Positions 1 through 6,616 of a stretch of DNA of 13,438 bases are shown here, in pieces. The stretch covers positions 1 through 13,438 of the forward strand of contig JAGAAU010000247.1 of the NCBI GenBank assembly GCA_017615135.1, written 5' to 3'. The notes under the pieces were generated by a model that ran no database searches, was not told where the DNA came from, and saw only the letters and a program-made list of their open reading frames with translations. A program made the translations under genes and the position numbers. This stretch comes from Bacteroidales bacterium. GTDB lineage: Bacteria; Bacteroidota; Bacteroidia; Bacteroidales; UBA932. The number at the start of each line of letters is the position of its first letter. Position 1 is the first letter of the stretch.

Positions 1-1
1 A

Positions 2-1399
2 GATATTCCCCGAGGACACAAGTTTACGCTCAAGGCCCTGAAGGCTGGAGACGACATCATCAAATACGGTTTTCCCACCGGTCATGTGACGGTGGATAAA
101 CCCGCCGGATCGCTGGTAGACCACAATTGTATCAAGACCAACCTCTCAGGTTTGAAGGAATATAGCTACACGCCGGTTGATTGTCCGCTCCCGTCGGTAC
201 CTGAAGAAATCCCCACGTTCGACGGCTATTTGCGTGCAGACGGTCAGGTGGGTATCCGCAACCAGATATGGATTATACCGACGGTAGGATGTGTGAATGG
301 TATCTGCCAAAGGCTGGCGGAGGCATTCCAGGCGGAGATTGCCGGTCGGGCCGGCAATGACGGCGGGGTGGATGCTGTTGTGGCCTTTCCGCATAATTAC
401 GGTTGTTCGCAGTTGGGCGACGACCACGAAAATACCCGTACCATACTCGCGGACATGGTGCATCACCCCAATGCCGGCGGCGTGCTTGTTGTATCGCTCG
501 GCTGCGAAAACAATCAACTAGGGGCCTTTATGGAAAAAGTCGGGCCGGTCGATTTTGCCCGCGTGCGTACCATGGAGGTTCAGAAGATCGATGGCGATGA
601 AATGGAGTGCGGGCTGAATGCCCTGCGCGGAATTTACGAAATCTGTTCTAAAGACAGGCGAACCCCCGTGAGTGCATCGGAACTGAAGATCGGGCTCAAA
701 TGCGGGGGCTCGGACGGTCTGTCGGGCATAACCGCAAATCCCCTTCTCGGAGTCTTCTCCGACCGTCTTGCAGCCTGCGGAGGCACTACAGTCCTTACCG
801 AGGTGCCTGAAATGTTCGGCGCAGAAACCATACTTATGAACCGCTGCGCTTCCAGGGAGCTTTTCTCCCAGACAGTCAGCCTTATCAACGACTTCAAGTC
901 TTATTTCATGAAGGCCGGAATGCCTGTGTATGAGAATCCTTCGCCAGGCAACAAAGCGGGAGGTATATCTACACTGGAAGAGAAGTCTTTGGGATGCACC
1001 CAGAAGAGTGGCAGCGGCCCCGTTATGGGAGTCCTTTCATATGGTAATCGCATAAGCAGCAAGGGCTTGAATCTGCTCAGCGCTCCCGGAAACGACCTTG
1101 TGGCATCTACCGCCCTGGCCGCATCCGGCTGCCAGATGGTGCTCTTTACGACAGGCCGCGGAACACCTTTCGGCAGTTTTGTGCCAACTATGAAGATATC
1201 TACCAATACTCCGCTTTTCGAGCGCAAGCCAAATTGGATTGATTTTAATGCCGGTGTACTCGCAGCAGGCGCCGCCATGGAGGAGACAGCAGACCGTTTC
1301 TTCAACTATGTTCTGGAGGTTGCTTCCGGCCGTGCGGTCAACAACGAGAAAAACGGCTTCCGCGAGATTGCCATCTTTAAAACCGGCGTAACGCTGTAG
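2..1399 (+). CDS. uxaA: Altronate dehydratase (UxaA family), 5' end outside the window
   Basis: Dehydrates D-altronate to 2-keto-3-deoxygluconate, the last committed step of the galacturonate isomerase pathway (UxaC, UxaB, UxaA), in the cytoplasm; family members need a divalent metal, usually iron. The frame is open to the left edge. Its first visible residues (DIPRGHKFTLKAL, then IIKYGFPTGH) match the small N-terminal SAF-type domain, so probably only some tens of residues are missing. The main domain follows with DGQVGIRNQIWIIPTVGCVN, the conserved LKCGGSDGLSGITANP block, and LSAPGNDLVASTALAASGC with TTGRGTPFG near the end. The in-frame ATG at 86 lies inside the first domain and is not the real start. 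Galactarate dehydratase and sulfolactate lyase share the fold, but the fused two-domain layout and the pectin context favour altronate. It is separated from the other pectin genes by an Rpn gene. Confidence 0.9.
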   Translation, partial: DIPRGHKFTLKALKAGDDIIKYGFPTGHVTVDKPAGSLVDHNCIKTNLSGLKEYSYTPVDCPLPSVPEEIPTFDGYLRADGQVGIRNQIWIIPTVGCVNGICQRLAEAFQAEIAGRAGNDGGVDAVVAFPHNYGCSQLGDDHENTRTILADMVHHPNAGGVLVVSLGCENNQLGAFMEKVGPVDFARVRTMEVQKIDGDEMECGLNALRGIYEICSKDRRTPVSASELKIGLKCGGSDGLSGITANPLLGVFSDRLAACGGTTVLTEVPEMFGAETILMNRCASRELFSQTVSLINDFKSYFMKAGMPVYENPSPGNKAGGISTLEEKSLGCTQKSGSGPVMGVLSYGNRISSKGLNLLSAPGNDLVASTALAASGCQMVLFTTGRGTPFGSFVPTMKISTNTPLFERKPNWIDFNAGVLAAGAAMEETADRFFNYVLEVASGRAVNNEKNGFREIAIFKTGVTL

Positions 1400-1415
1400 A
1401 GTTCAGCCCCCTATT

Positions 1416-1433
1416 AAATACGAAAGCGTATTT
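1416..1433. terminator. Hairpin between convergent uxaA and Rpn gene
   Basis: A perfect 7-bp stem (AAATACG, loop AAAG, CGTATTT) lies 17 bases past the uxaA stop and 17 bases before the Rpn stop on the other strand. The A/T ends of the stem give a short U run on either transcript, so it could end transcription in both directions. The stem is short and there is no long T tract, so the call is moderate. Confidence 0.5.
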
Positions 1434-1449
1434 CTGACTGCTTGGGTAT

Positions 1450-2361
1450 TTATAGCGCAGCAATCTCTTTTTCGGATAAGCCTGTAATTTGAGCAATATC
1501 CTCTGTGCTCATCTTACGGGCCTTTAATTTCCGGGCGATGGCCTTCTTCTCAGCTATCAATTTTGCTTCGCCTTTTGCTTCACCTTTTGCGAGCCCCTCC
1601 TCCAGGCCTTCTGCAAGCCCCTCTTTTTTTGCGTAGGCAATCTGATTGATTATATCGCGTTTGGTAGTCATGTCGTTGATGTATTTGGTGCGTTCCTCGG
1701 CGGTAAATGTAGCAATTTCCGCCGAATCCAGCAAACGTGACAGCAGTTCGCTACTCTCTGTCCCCGCCGGCCTTTCCTCCATTGTCGTCAGATTTCTTAG
1801 GGTGTAGCAGAAATTGTCCAGCACTCCGGCTTCCGGCGTCAGGGCCTTTGCGCAATTGGGCAGCTCCAGAAAAATGAACTGCAGGCGGTCCGACATCAGT
1901 TCTCCGTCCTCTTTCCGTCTCAGCGCATATCGGTAGAGAACTTCATCGCTGCCGATATGGATGGAAAAGTCCATTATGCCGATGAAGTACACAGGCGGGA
2001 AGTCATACGCAGCGCTGCCCCGCCGAATCTGCTGCTGAACCGCAAAACTGGAGTTGAAGATTGCACGCTCGTAAAACGCATCCTGCCGAGCGAGTTGTAG
2101 TTCCACGATGAATCGCTGCCCATTGGAATCGGTGGCAGCAATATCTACGCGGATATCCTTGTCGGTATCGTCCGGGTTAACGTATTCCTGCGGAGAAAGG
2201 GTAAGTTCGGTAATCTCGCGTTCCGGAATCAGTTCTTTCAGCAGCAGCTCCAACAGCCGTTTGTTTGCCTCAGTGCCAAAACTGCGTTTAAACCATCTGT
2301 CCATCAGGATGTCGGCGAATCGCCCGATGTGGATTTCGTTGTTGTTCGATAGTGTTTCCAT
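1450..2361 (-). CDS. Rpn family PD-(D/E)XK nuclease / putative transposase
   Basis: A 303-residue protein of the Rpn/PDDEXK_2 type, DNA endonucleases linked to recombination and widespread in Bacteroidales, often annotated as transposases although they lack inverted ends. Seen: FKRSFG (24-29) in the usual N-terminal position, then the nuclease core with Asp73 in RVDIAA and Glu87-x-Gln89 in FIVELQLA; ExQ in place of ExK is normal for this group. It continues with QQQIRRG and VYFIGIMDF, typical of the family. Residues 247-266 form four-residue EGLA/KGEA repeats, followed by a Lys/Arg-rich stretch and a small helical end (MSTEDIAQITGLSEKEI) like a DNA-binding tail. The ATG start follows a good promoter by about 15 bases. 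It stands alone and interrupts the pectin genes. No terminal inverted repeats or target duplication were seen around it, so I do not call a mobile element. Confidence 0.88.
   Translation of the reverse strand: METLSNNNEIHIGRFADILMDRWFKRSFGTEANKRLLELLLKELIPEREITELTLSPQEYVNPDDTDKDIRVDIAATDSNGQRFIVELQLARQDAFYERAIFNSSFAVQQQIRRGSAAYDFPPVYFIGIMDFSIHIGSDEVLYRYALRRKEDGELMSDRLQFIFLELPNCAKALTPEAGVLDNFCYTLRNLTTMEERPAGTESSELLSRLLDSAEIATFTAEERTKYINDMTTKRDIINQIAYAKKEGLAEGLEEGLAKGEAKGEAKLIAEKKAIARKLKARKMSTEDIAQITGLSEKEIAAL
1561..1626 (-). repeat. 12-bp tandem repeat coding EGLA/KGEA units
   Basis: About five and a half consecutive 12-base units (on the plus strand TTTTGCTTCGCC, TTTTGCTTCACC, TTTTGCGAGCCC, then more diverged units). 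Each encodes a four-residue step of the Rpn tail. The unit is a multiple of three, so gain or loss keeps the frame. Confidence 0.8.
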
Positions 2362-2377
2362 AATGGCGTTTTTCCGG

Positions 2378-2408
2378 CAAAACTATCCGCGCAGACAATA
2401 CGAGTCAA
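2378..2408 (-). promoter_or_regulatory. Bacteroidetes-type promoter of the Rpn gene
   Basis: On the minus strand a -33 TTG (plus-strand CAA, 2406-2408) is followed after 20 bases by TAGTTTTG (2378-2385), an exact TAnnTTTG -7 box. The predicted start of transcription near 2371 gives a leader of only about 10 bases before the ATG at 2361. Confidence 0.7.
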
Positions 2409-2419
2409 GGACTTTCAAA

Positions 2420-2444
2420 AATCGTAAATGAGATTTTTACGATT
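2420..2444 (-). terminator. AT-rich hairpin between the barrel and Rpn genes
   Basis: A 9-bp perfect stem (plus strand AATCGTAAA at 2420-2428 and TTTACGATT at 2436-2444, 7-base loop). On the minus strand it is followed by TTTG. It lies 46 bases past the stop of the outer-membrane barrel gene and just upstream of the Rpn promoter, so it can be a weak terminator for the barrel gene, an operator for the Rpn gene, or both. The octamer occurs again at 2455-2462. Confidence 0.45.
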
Positions 2445-2489
2445 CTTGGAAAAATTTACGATTTACGGTGCGGGAAATGGCAAAAAAAT

Positions 2490-4289
2490 TCAGAATCGCC
2501 ATTTGACGCCAAGAATGAAGAGTTGGCGGTTATTGCGTACCTGCTCAACCCAGTATTCCTTCAGCTCTTCGGATTCAAAGCTGGTCTCCATAGTCTGGTC
2601 CAGCAGGTCCAGGGCGTCGAAGTACAGGGTAAAGCGCTTGAAGTCCTTCTTTACGTGGGCGTTCAGCTTGCAGTATTCTTTGAAGATGGTGAAGAAGGTT
2701 GCCACCTTGCTCTGATATTTGGCGTCCATTCCTATGCTCCATCCCTTGCCGAGATTCGCAGAAATATCAGCGTTCAGGCGCCAGTCGAAGGATTTCTTTT
2801 CAGCACCGTTGCTTTTGGCTATGCGTTGAGACTGCTTATAGGTAATTCCTGCGTTTGCGGTGATTATCTTTCCGCGCCAGCCAAGGGTTTGCGTGAATCC
2901 TACGGAACGGCTGTCTGCAGAATTTATCCAACGGAATATCTTATACAGGCGTCCGTCTATTTCCTCATTGGACCAGGTCTGGTCTATCTCATTTTCAGTG
3001 CGCTCGAAAGAGACTCCCGTACTTGCAATAAATCGCTTCCAGTTGAATGCATACTCAAGGGCATAGTGTCGGGTTGTGGGTGAAATGAGCTGCTCGTTCC
3101 CCCTGTAGAGCTGATCCATATATCCGGCAGTGCGGTCGTACCAGCAGACCTTCAGATAATCAGGATGCTTGACGCTCATCTTGTTGATCAGGTTGATGGA
3201 ATGATGCGGCGAGATGGTCCACTTGAGGTTGGCGTTCCCCACCGGATATACACCTCTGATTTGTAGCGGCTGCCTGTGGCTTTCGTTGTTCAGGCGGCGA
3301 CCATAGATCTGGCAGGCATAGTCTGCATGGGCCTCAATGTTTTTCCAACTAAAGTCTGCCGTCATGTATGGTTCCGCTTTCATGCTGAAGAAATTGAAAT
3401 TTTCCCTCAGCCTGGTAGAGTCTTTCCAGGTCCAATCTTCCTCTTCCGTCAGTAATTTTATTCTTGTGGCGCCACTGTTTTCGTCGATGGAGTGTTTGCT
3501 TGAATACCGGACACCGGCAGAGTATGTCAGTTTTACCACTCCGTCCAGCCTTGGCATCTGGAGATTGATATCTCCGTCCAGGCTGAAATCTGTATTTGTG
3601 GGTGTGATTCTGTATTTCCAGGCATAGCCCTGAATGCCCTCTAATTCCACCGCAGTTTCGCCCTCGTTTCCTCCCGAATCGTTCTTGACCACTGTCCAGG
3701 TGTTAACCTTCTGGTTATGAACGGCTTGTAAGGAAATAAAACTTTTCAGGACAAATCGGCCGGAATAGAACTCCCGATAGGTTCTGAGTCCGGTTTCCAC
3801 CTTATGCTCATTCATGACAGGAGTCTCATAGTAGTATGAAAACTTCTCAAATTCCTCGGAGTTGCCGTCGACGTTTATCGAGTGGTTCATCGCATTGTCG
3901 TTGGAATACTTATACAGAATCCAGGTGGAGTAATTCCTGTCTTTGTCCGGCGTCCACTTGAAATTGGATTTCACGCTTGCGGACAGTGGTCTTGTGGTTG
4001 CCGCCTTATATACCAGGCCGGATTTTTCATTTTTATACGAGAACCTGCCGTTATCGGTGGTTTTAGGTTCCCACTTGCCGTCTATGGTAGTGCTCCAGCC
4101 AAATTTGTCTTTCTTGTAATCCAGCTGGAGAACTCCCTTTGCAAGCCCATGATACATAGGCATATAATCGTTAACGAGGTTGCCTTCTATCCCTCCCAGA
4201 CCGCCGGACAGATCCATATTGCCGGACCATTGCGCCCGCAAAGGAGCGCAAAACAGCAGTAATACCAGGCAAAGTGCGACGTTCTTCAT
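2490..4289 (-). CDS. Outer-membrane beta-barrel protein, plug-less TonB-receptor-like
   Basis: A 599-residue protein with a signal peptide (about residues 1-19, cleavage before QWSGN). The rest is alternating polar and hydrophobic strands rich in Tyr, Trp and Phe, and it ends in KWRF, the terminal-Phe signature recognised by the outer-membrane assembly machinery. The segment around LINKMSVKHPDYLKV to GNEQLISPTTRHYALEYAF resembles the second half of TonB-receptor-type barrels of the OMP_b-brl_3 kind in Bacteroidetes. No TonB box, plug domain or carboxypeptidase-like N-terminal domain is visible; the mature protein goes almost straight into strands. Its DNA is visibly more AT-rich than the neighbouring genes. 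It is divergent from the pectinesterase gene with interlocked promoters, which suggests shared control and perhaps a role in passing pectin fragments across the outer membrane. That role is inference; substrate unknown. Confidence 0.75.
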   Translation of the reverse strand: MKNVALCLVLLLFCAPLRAQWSGNMDLSGGLGGIEGNLVNDYMPMYHGLAKGVLQLDYKKDKFGWSTTIDGKWEPKTTDNGRFSYKNEKSGLVYKAATTRPLSASVKSNFKWTPDKDRNYSTWILYKYSNDNAMNHSINVDGNSEEFEKFSYYYETPVMNEHKVETGLRTYREFYSGRFVLKSFISLQAVHNQKVNTWTVVKNDSGGNEGETAVELEGIQGYAWKYRITPTNTDFSLDGDINLQMPRLDGVVKLTYSAGVRYSSKHSIDENSGATRIKLLTEEEDWTWKDSTRLRENFNFFSMKAEPYMTADFSWKNIEAHADYACQIYGRRLNNESHRQPLQIRGVYPVGNANLKWTISPHHSINLINKMSVKHPDYLKVCWYDRTAGYMDQLYRGNEQLISPTTRHYALEYAFNWKRFIASTGVSFERTENEIDQTWSNEEIDGRLYKIFRWINSADSRSVGFTQTLGWRGKIITANAGITYKQSQRIAKSNGAEKKSFDWRLNADISANLGKGWSIGMDAKYQSKVATFFTIFKEYCKLNAHVKKDFKRFTLYFDALDLLDQTMETSFESEELKEYWVEQVRNNRQLFILGVKWRF

Positions 4290-4304
4290 ATACTAACCCG
4301 AGAG

Positions 4305-4335
4305 TTCGTACAAATATACGGATTCTTTATCTTTG
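4305..4335 (+). promoter_or_regulatory. Promoter of the pectinesterase gene
   Basis: TATCTTTG (4328-4335) is an exact TAnnTTTG -7 box. The -33 element is weak: TTC at 4305-4307, at the right 20-base spacing. Expected start near 4342, leader about 10 bases. It overlaps almost completely the promoter of the divergent barrel gene. Confidence 0.6.
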
Positions 4336-4339
4336 CAAA
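4311..4339 (-). promoter_or_regulatory. Promoter of the outer-membrane barrel gene
   Basis: On the minus strand TTTG (plus CAAA, 4336-4339), 17 bases, then TATATTTG (4311-4318), an exact TAnnTTTG box. Expected transcription start near 4304, leader about 15 bases. The -33 TTTG is the reverse strand of the palindrome TTTGCAAA, whose other half is the end of the pectinesterase -7 box. Spacing is a little short. Confidence 0.6.
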
Positions 4340-4351
4340 AAAAACTAGTTT

Positions 4352-5365
4352 ATGCGTATCCGGTTCAATCTGATACTTTCCTTTATTTTTGTGGCTATGA
4401 ATGCCTATGCCGGCAGCTTTACGGTAGCGCAGGACGGCAGCGGAGATTTTTGCACTGTGCAGGAGGCGGTGAATGCCTGCCCGGATTACAGCCACGAGGT
4501 TATTACGACAATTTACGTGAAAGCCGGCGTTTACCGGGAGCAGCTGACAATTCCGCATAACAAGTTCCGCCTGCATTTCATCGGGGAAGGGGCGGAGAAG
4601 ACCGTAATAAGCTGGGGAAAATATGCGCGCCAGAACTGGCCGGGCACCGAAGACAAGGTGGGAACTTCCGGCAGTGCCAGCGTCTATATCCATTCGAGCT
4701 ATGTGACTTTCGAGGAGATTGGCTTCGAGAATACCGCCGGAGAGGGAAAAGAAATCGGCCAGGCGGTTGCGGTGTTTACAGACGGCGACTTCCTTTACTT
4801 CAAACGCTGCCGGTTCATAGGTAATCAGGACACCCTGTACACTTACGGGCGTTACGGCAAAAACGGCGGAATAAAGCGCAACTATTATCTGGACTGCTAT
4901 ATAGAGGGTACGACCGATTTTATCTTCGGACCGTCAATCTGCTGGTTTGAGAACTGTATAATCCATTCGAAGAAAAACAGTTACGTAACGGCAGCCTCTA
5001 CCTTGGAGGGGCAGAAGTGGGGCTATGTCTTCCATAACTGCACCCTTACGGCCGCTCCCGGGGTGGATAAATGCTATCTCGGCCGTCCCTGGGGCGCTTA
5101 TGCCAAAACAGTATTCATCAACTGCCGGCTGGGGGCGCACATAGTTCCGGAGGGCTGGCACAACTGGGAGAAGCCCGGCAAGCCCAATACGGAAGAGAAC
5201 AGTTTCTATGCTGAATACGGCAATACAGGCCCCGGAGCCGATACTTCACGCAGGGTTTCCTGGGCAAAGCAGCTCAGTGCCGCACAGGCGGCGGAATATA
5301 CTTTTGCCAACGTGATGTTCCAGGATTCCGACGGAATTGTTTGGAATCCGGAAGATAACCGCTAG
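4352..5365 (+). CDS. Secreted pectinesterase (carbohydrate esterase family 8)
   Basis: Hydrolyses methyl esters of homogalacturonan, giving pectate and methanol, and so prepares the polymer for pectate lyase. The 337-residue protein starts with a signal peptide (hydrophobic to AYA, cleavage near 20/21; no lipobox, so exported and soluble or periplasmic). The mature part begins with VAQDGSGDFCTVQEAV, the standard CE8 opening, followed by the right-handed beta-helix. Catalytic residues are in place: Gln137 in GQAVA, Asp160 in GNQDTLYT (acid/base), Asp189 in EGTTDFIFG (nucleophile) and Arg245 in LGRPWG. Length is normal for a single-domain enzyme. The ATG at 4352 directly precedes the signal peptide and lies about 10 bases past the expected transcript start. 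Its TAG stop shares the four bases CTAG (5362-5365) with the stop of the convergent VWA gene. Very confident in family; substrate preference not visible. Confidence 0.95.
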   Translation: MRIRFNLILSFIFVAMNAYAGSFTVAQDGSGDFCTVQEAVNACPDYSHEVITTIYVKAGVYREQLTIPHNKFRLHFIGEGAEKTVISWGKYARQNWPGTEDKVGTSGSASVYIHSSYVTFEEIGFENTAGEGKEIGQAVAVFTDGDFLYFKRCRFIGNQDTLYTYGRYGKNGGIKRNYYLDCYIEGTTDFIFGPSICWFENCIIHSKKNSYVTAASTLEGQKWGYVFHNCTLTAAPGVDKCYLGRPWGAYAKTVFINCRLGAHIVPEGWHNWEKPGKPNTEENSFYAEYGNTGPGADTSRRVSWAKQLSAAQAAEYTFANVMFQDSDGIVWNPEDNR

Positions 5366-6573
5366 TTCCCCAGATACTTGCAGATAAGGCGCACCATAAG
5401 GTCGTTGAGCGGCTCTACGGTGTAGGCTCCCACGGTTGCGGCGATATGGTCGTTGCCCACGCCGCTGTCGTTGGTGAGGAAGACGTAGGTGCCGCCGGTG
5501 GCCATCGCCATCATGCGCAGCAGGAACTCGGTCTCTTTGTCTATGCCGCTGGAAGCTACCGGAATCAGTTTTATGCCCAATTCAGCATAGGTGTCGATAG
5601 ATTTCCATACACTTTCCAGTACTCCCTGATGGTCGTGATGGGGAGGCGCGTCGAGCAGTATGAATGCAAGCCTCGTGCGGGCCTGGCTGTCCCAGACGTA
5701 ATTCTGCAGGGAGGCCTCGAGCGCGGTGTGCACTGCTTCGGGGAAATCTCCGCCGCCGGCTGCATACTGCTTCTTGATGAAGTTTACGGTAGTGCTGAAC
5801 TTGTCTGAGAAGGGGGATACGCGGGTTACATACTCATCGCCTTCGTCGCGATAGAAGAGGGCTCCTGTGCGCAGGGCCATGGACAGATCCATCTTCTCCA
5901 CCTTCCCCAGAATGTCTGTAAGGTCGTCTTTCAGGAAGAGTATTTCATCGGACATTGAGCCGGTGGCGTCTACTATGAAAAGGATATCGGCCTTTGCAGA
6001 GACGGTTTTAGCGGCTACGCTGTACTCGTTCAAGGCAACTGCTTCGCTCTCGAATGTGGTGAGAGCAGGCTGGCCCGCGGGAACTCCGTCCAGGCTTATC
6101 TCAAGCCCGCTGGGGTCGAAGTCCTCCTTGTGAAGACCTGCCCAGCAGTCTGCACGGCCCTCTACGTCCGTTACTGCGCTCCAGACTTTCCCGTCTGCGT
6201 TGGAGATGGTAACCTGAACTCCCGGTTGGGGAGCGCCCTCGGAGGATGTTACCTTGACGGCAATCCGGTTTTTGGTGTAGAAGCCCCAGTAGGGGGACAT
6301 CTGCTTGTAGCTTACCGTCTGCTCGTCTGCCTCGGCTGTCATAAGAGAACTCCAGAAATCCCAGTGGTCCAGGTCGTTCCACTCTCCGGCAGTAACTATT
6401 CCGGCGATGCTGCCGCCCTGACCGTTGCTTCCGCCGGGTGCTCCGCCTCCGCCAACAGCGTCTGATTCGTAACTGTAACCATGGTCTTCCCGACCGCCAA
6501 TGCCGCTGTCGTCGTAAGATGAACAGGCCGCAAATGCTCCCAGCATCGCAAGCCCAAGTAAAATCTTCTTCAT
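5362..6573 (-). CDS. Lipoprotein with von Willebrand factor A domain
   Basis: A 403-residue predicted surface lipoprotein of unknown role. The signal peptide MKKILLGLAMLGAFAAC has its lipid cysteine at 17; the mature end SSYDDS is acidic, like Bacteroidetes surface-export signals, and is followed by a glycine-rich spacer (about 41-55). Residues 55-100 carry GIVTAGEWNDLDHWDFW, then WGFYTKNRIAVKV. Residues about 103-165 look like a carboxypeptidase-regulatory-like Ig fold (GVQVTISNADGKVWSAVTDVEGRA in part). Residues 195-400 are a VWA domain with metal-site motif DATGSM (Asp202, Thr204, Ser206), GGGDFPEAV (273-281) and LLDAPPHHD (307-314), so metal-dependent protein or ligand binding is likely. 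I chose the start at 6573 because it gives a proper lipoprotein signal; a longer frame to 6675 would bury it. It is divergent from the pectate lyase gene and convergent with pectinesterase, hinting at a partner role in pectin use. Confidence 0.85.
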   Translation of the reverse strand: MKKILLGLAMLGAFAACSSYDDSGIGGREDHGYSYESDAVGGGGAPGGSNGQGGSIAGIVTAGEWNDLDHWDFWSSLMTAEADEQTVSYKQMSPYWGFYTKNRIAVKVTSSEGAPQPGVQVTISNADGKVWSAVTDVEGRADCWAGLHKEDFDPSGLEISLDGVPAGQPALTTFESEAVALNEYSVAAKTVSAKADILFIVDATGSMSDEILFLKDDLTDILGKVEKMDLSMALRTGALFYRDEGDEYVTRVSPFSDKFSTTVNFIKKQYAAGGGDFPEAVHTALEASLQNYVWDSQARTRLAFILLDAPPHHDHQGVLESVWKSIDTYAELGIKLIPVASSGIDKETEFLLRMMAMATGGTYVFLTNDSGVGNDHIAATVGAYTVEPLNDLMVRLICKYLGN

Positions 6574-6577
6574 GTCA

Positions 6578-6608
6578 CAAATGTATCTGAAAATTGTTAT
6601 ATTTGCAA
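6578..6608 (-). promoter_or_regulatory. Promoter of the VWA lipoprotein gene, nearly leaderless
   Basis: On the minus strand TTG (plus CAA, 6606-6608), exactly 20 bases, then TACATTTG (6578-6585), a full match to the Bacteroidetes consensus. The box ends four bases before the ATG at 6573, so the transcript would begin at or within one or two bases of the start codon. Confidence 0.6.
6598..6605 (+). promoter_or_regulatory. Promoter -7 box of the pectate lyase operon
   Basis: TATATTTG is an exact TAnnTTTG box. No good -33 element is seen about 20 bases upstream (TCA at 6575-6577), so an activator may be needed. Expected start near 6612, only about 5 bases before the ATG at 6617. The sequence TTATATTTGCAA (6597-6608) matches the pectinesterase promoter at 4327-4338 in 11 of 12 bases. 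Confidence 0.55.
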
Positions 6609-6616
6609 GAGTACCG

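Noticed and set aside
1400..2489. Complete insertion sequence around the Rpn gene
   Set aside because: I looked for inverted ends and target duplications on both sides. Only two local hairpins were found, and they do not match each other.
6572..6616. Upstream in-frame ATG for pectate lyase
   Set aside because: It lies upstream of the TATATTTG box that should drive the gene and displaces the lipoprotein signal from the N-terminus.
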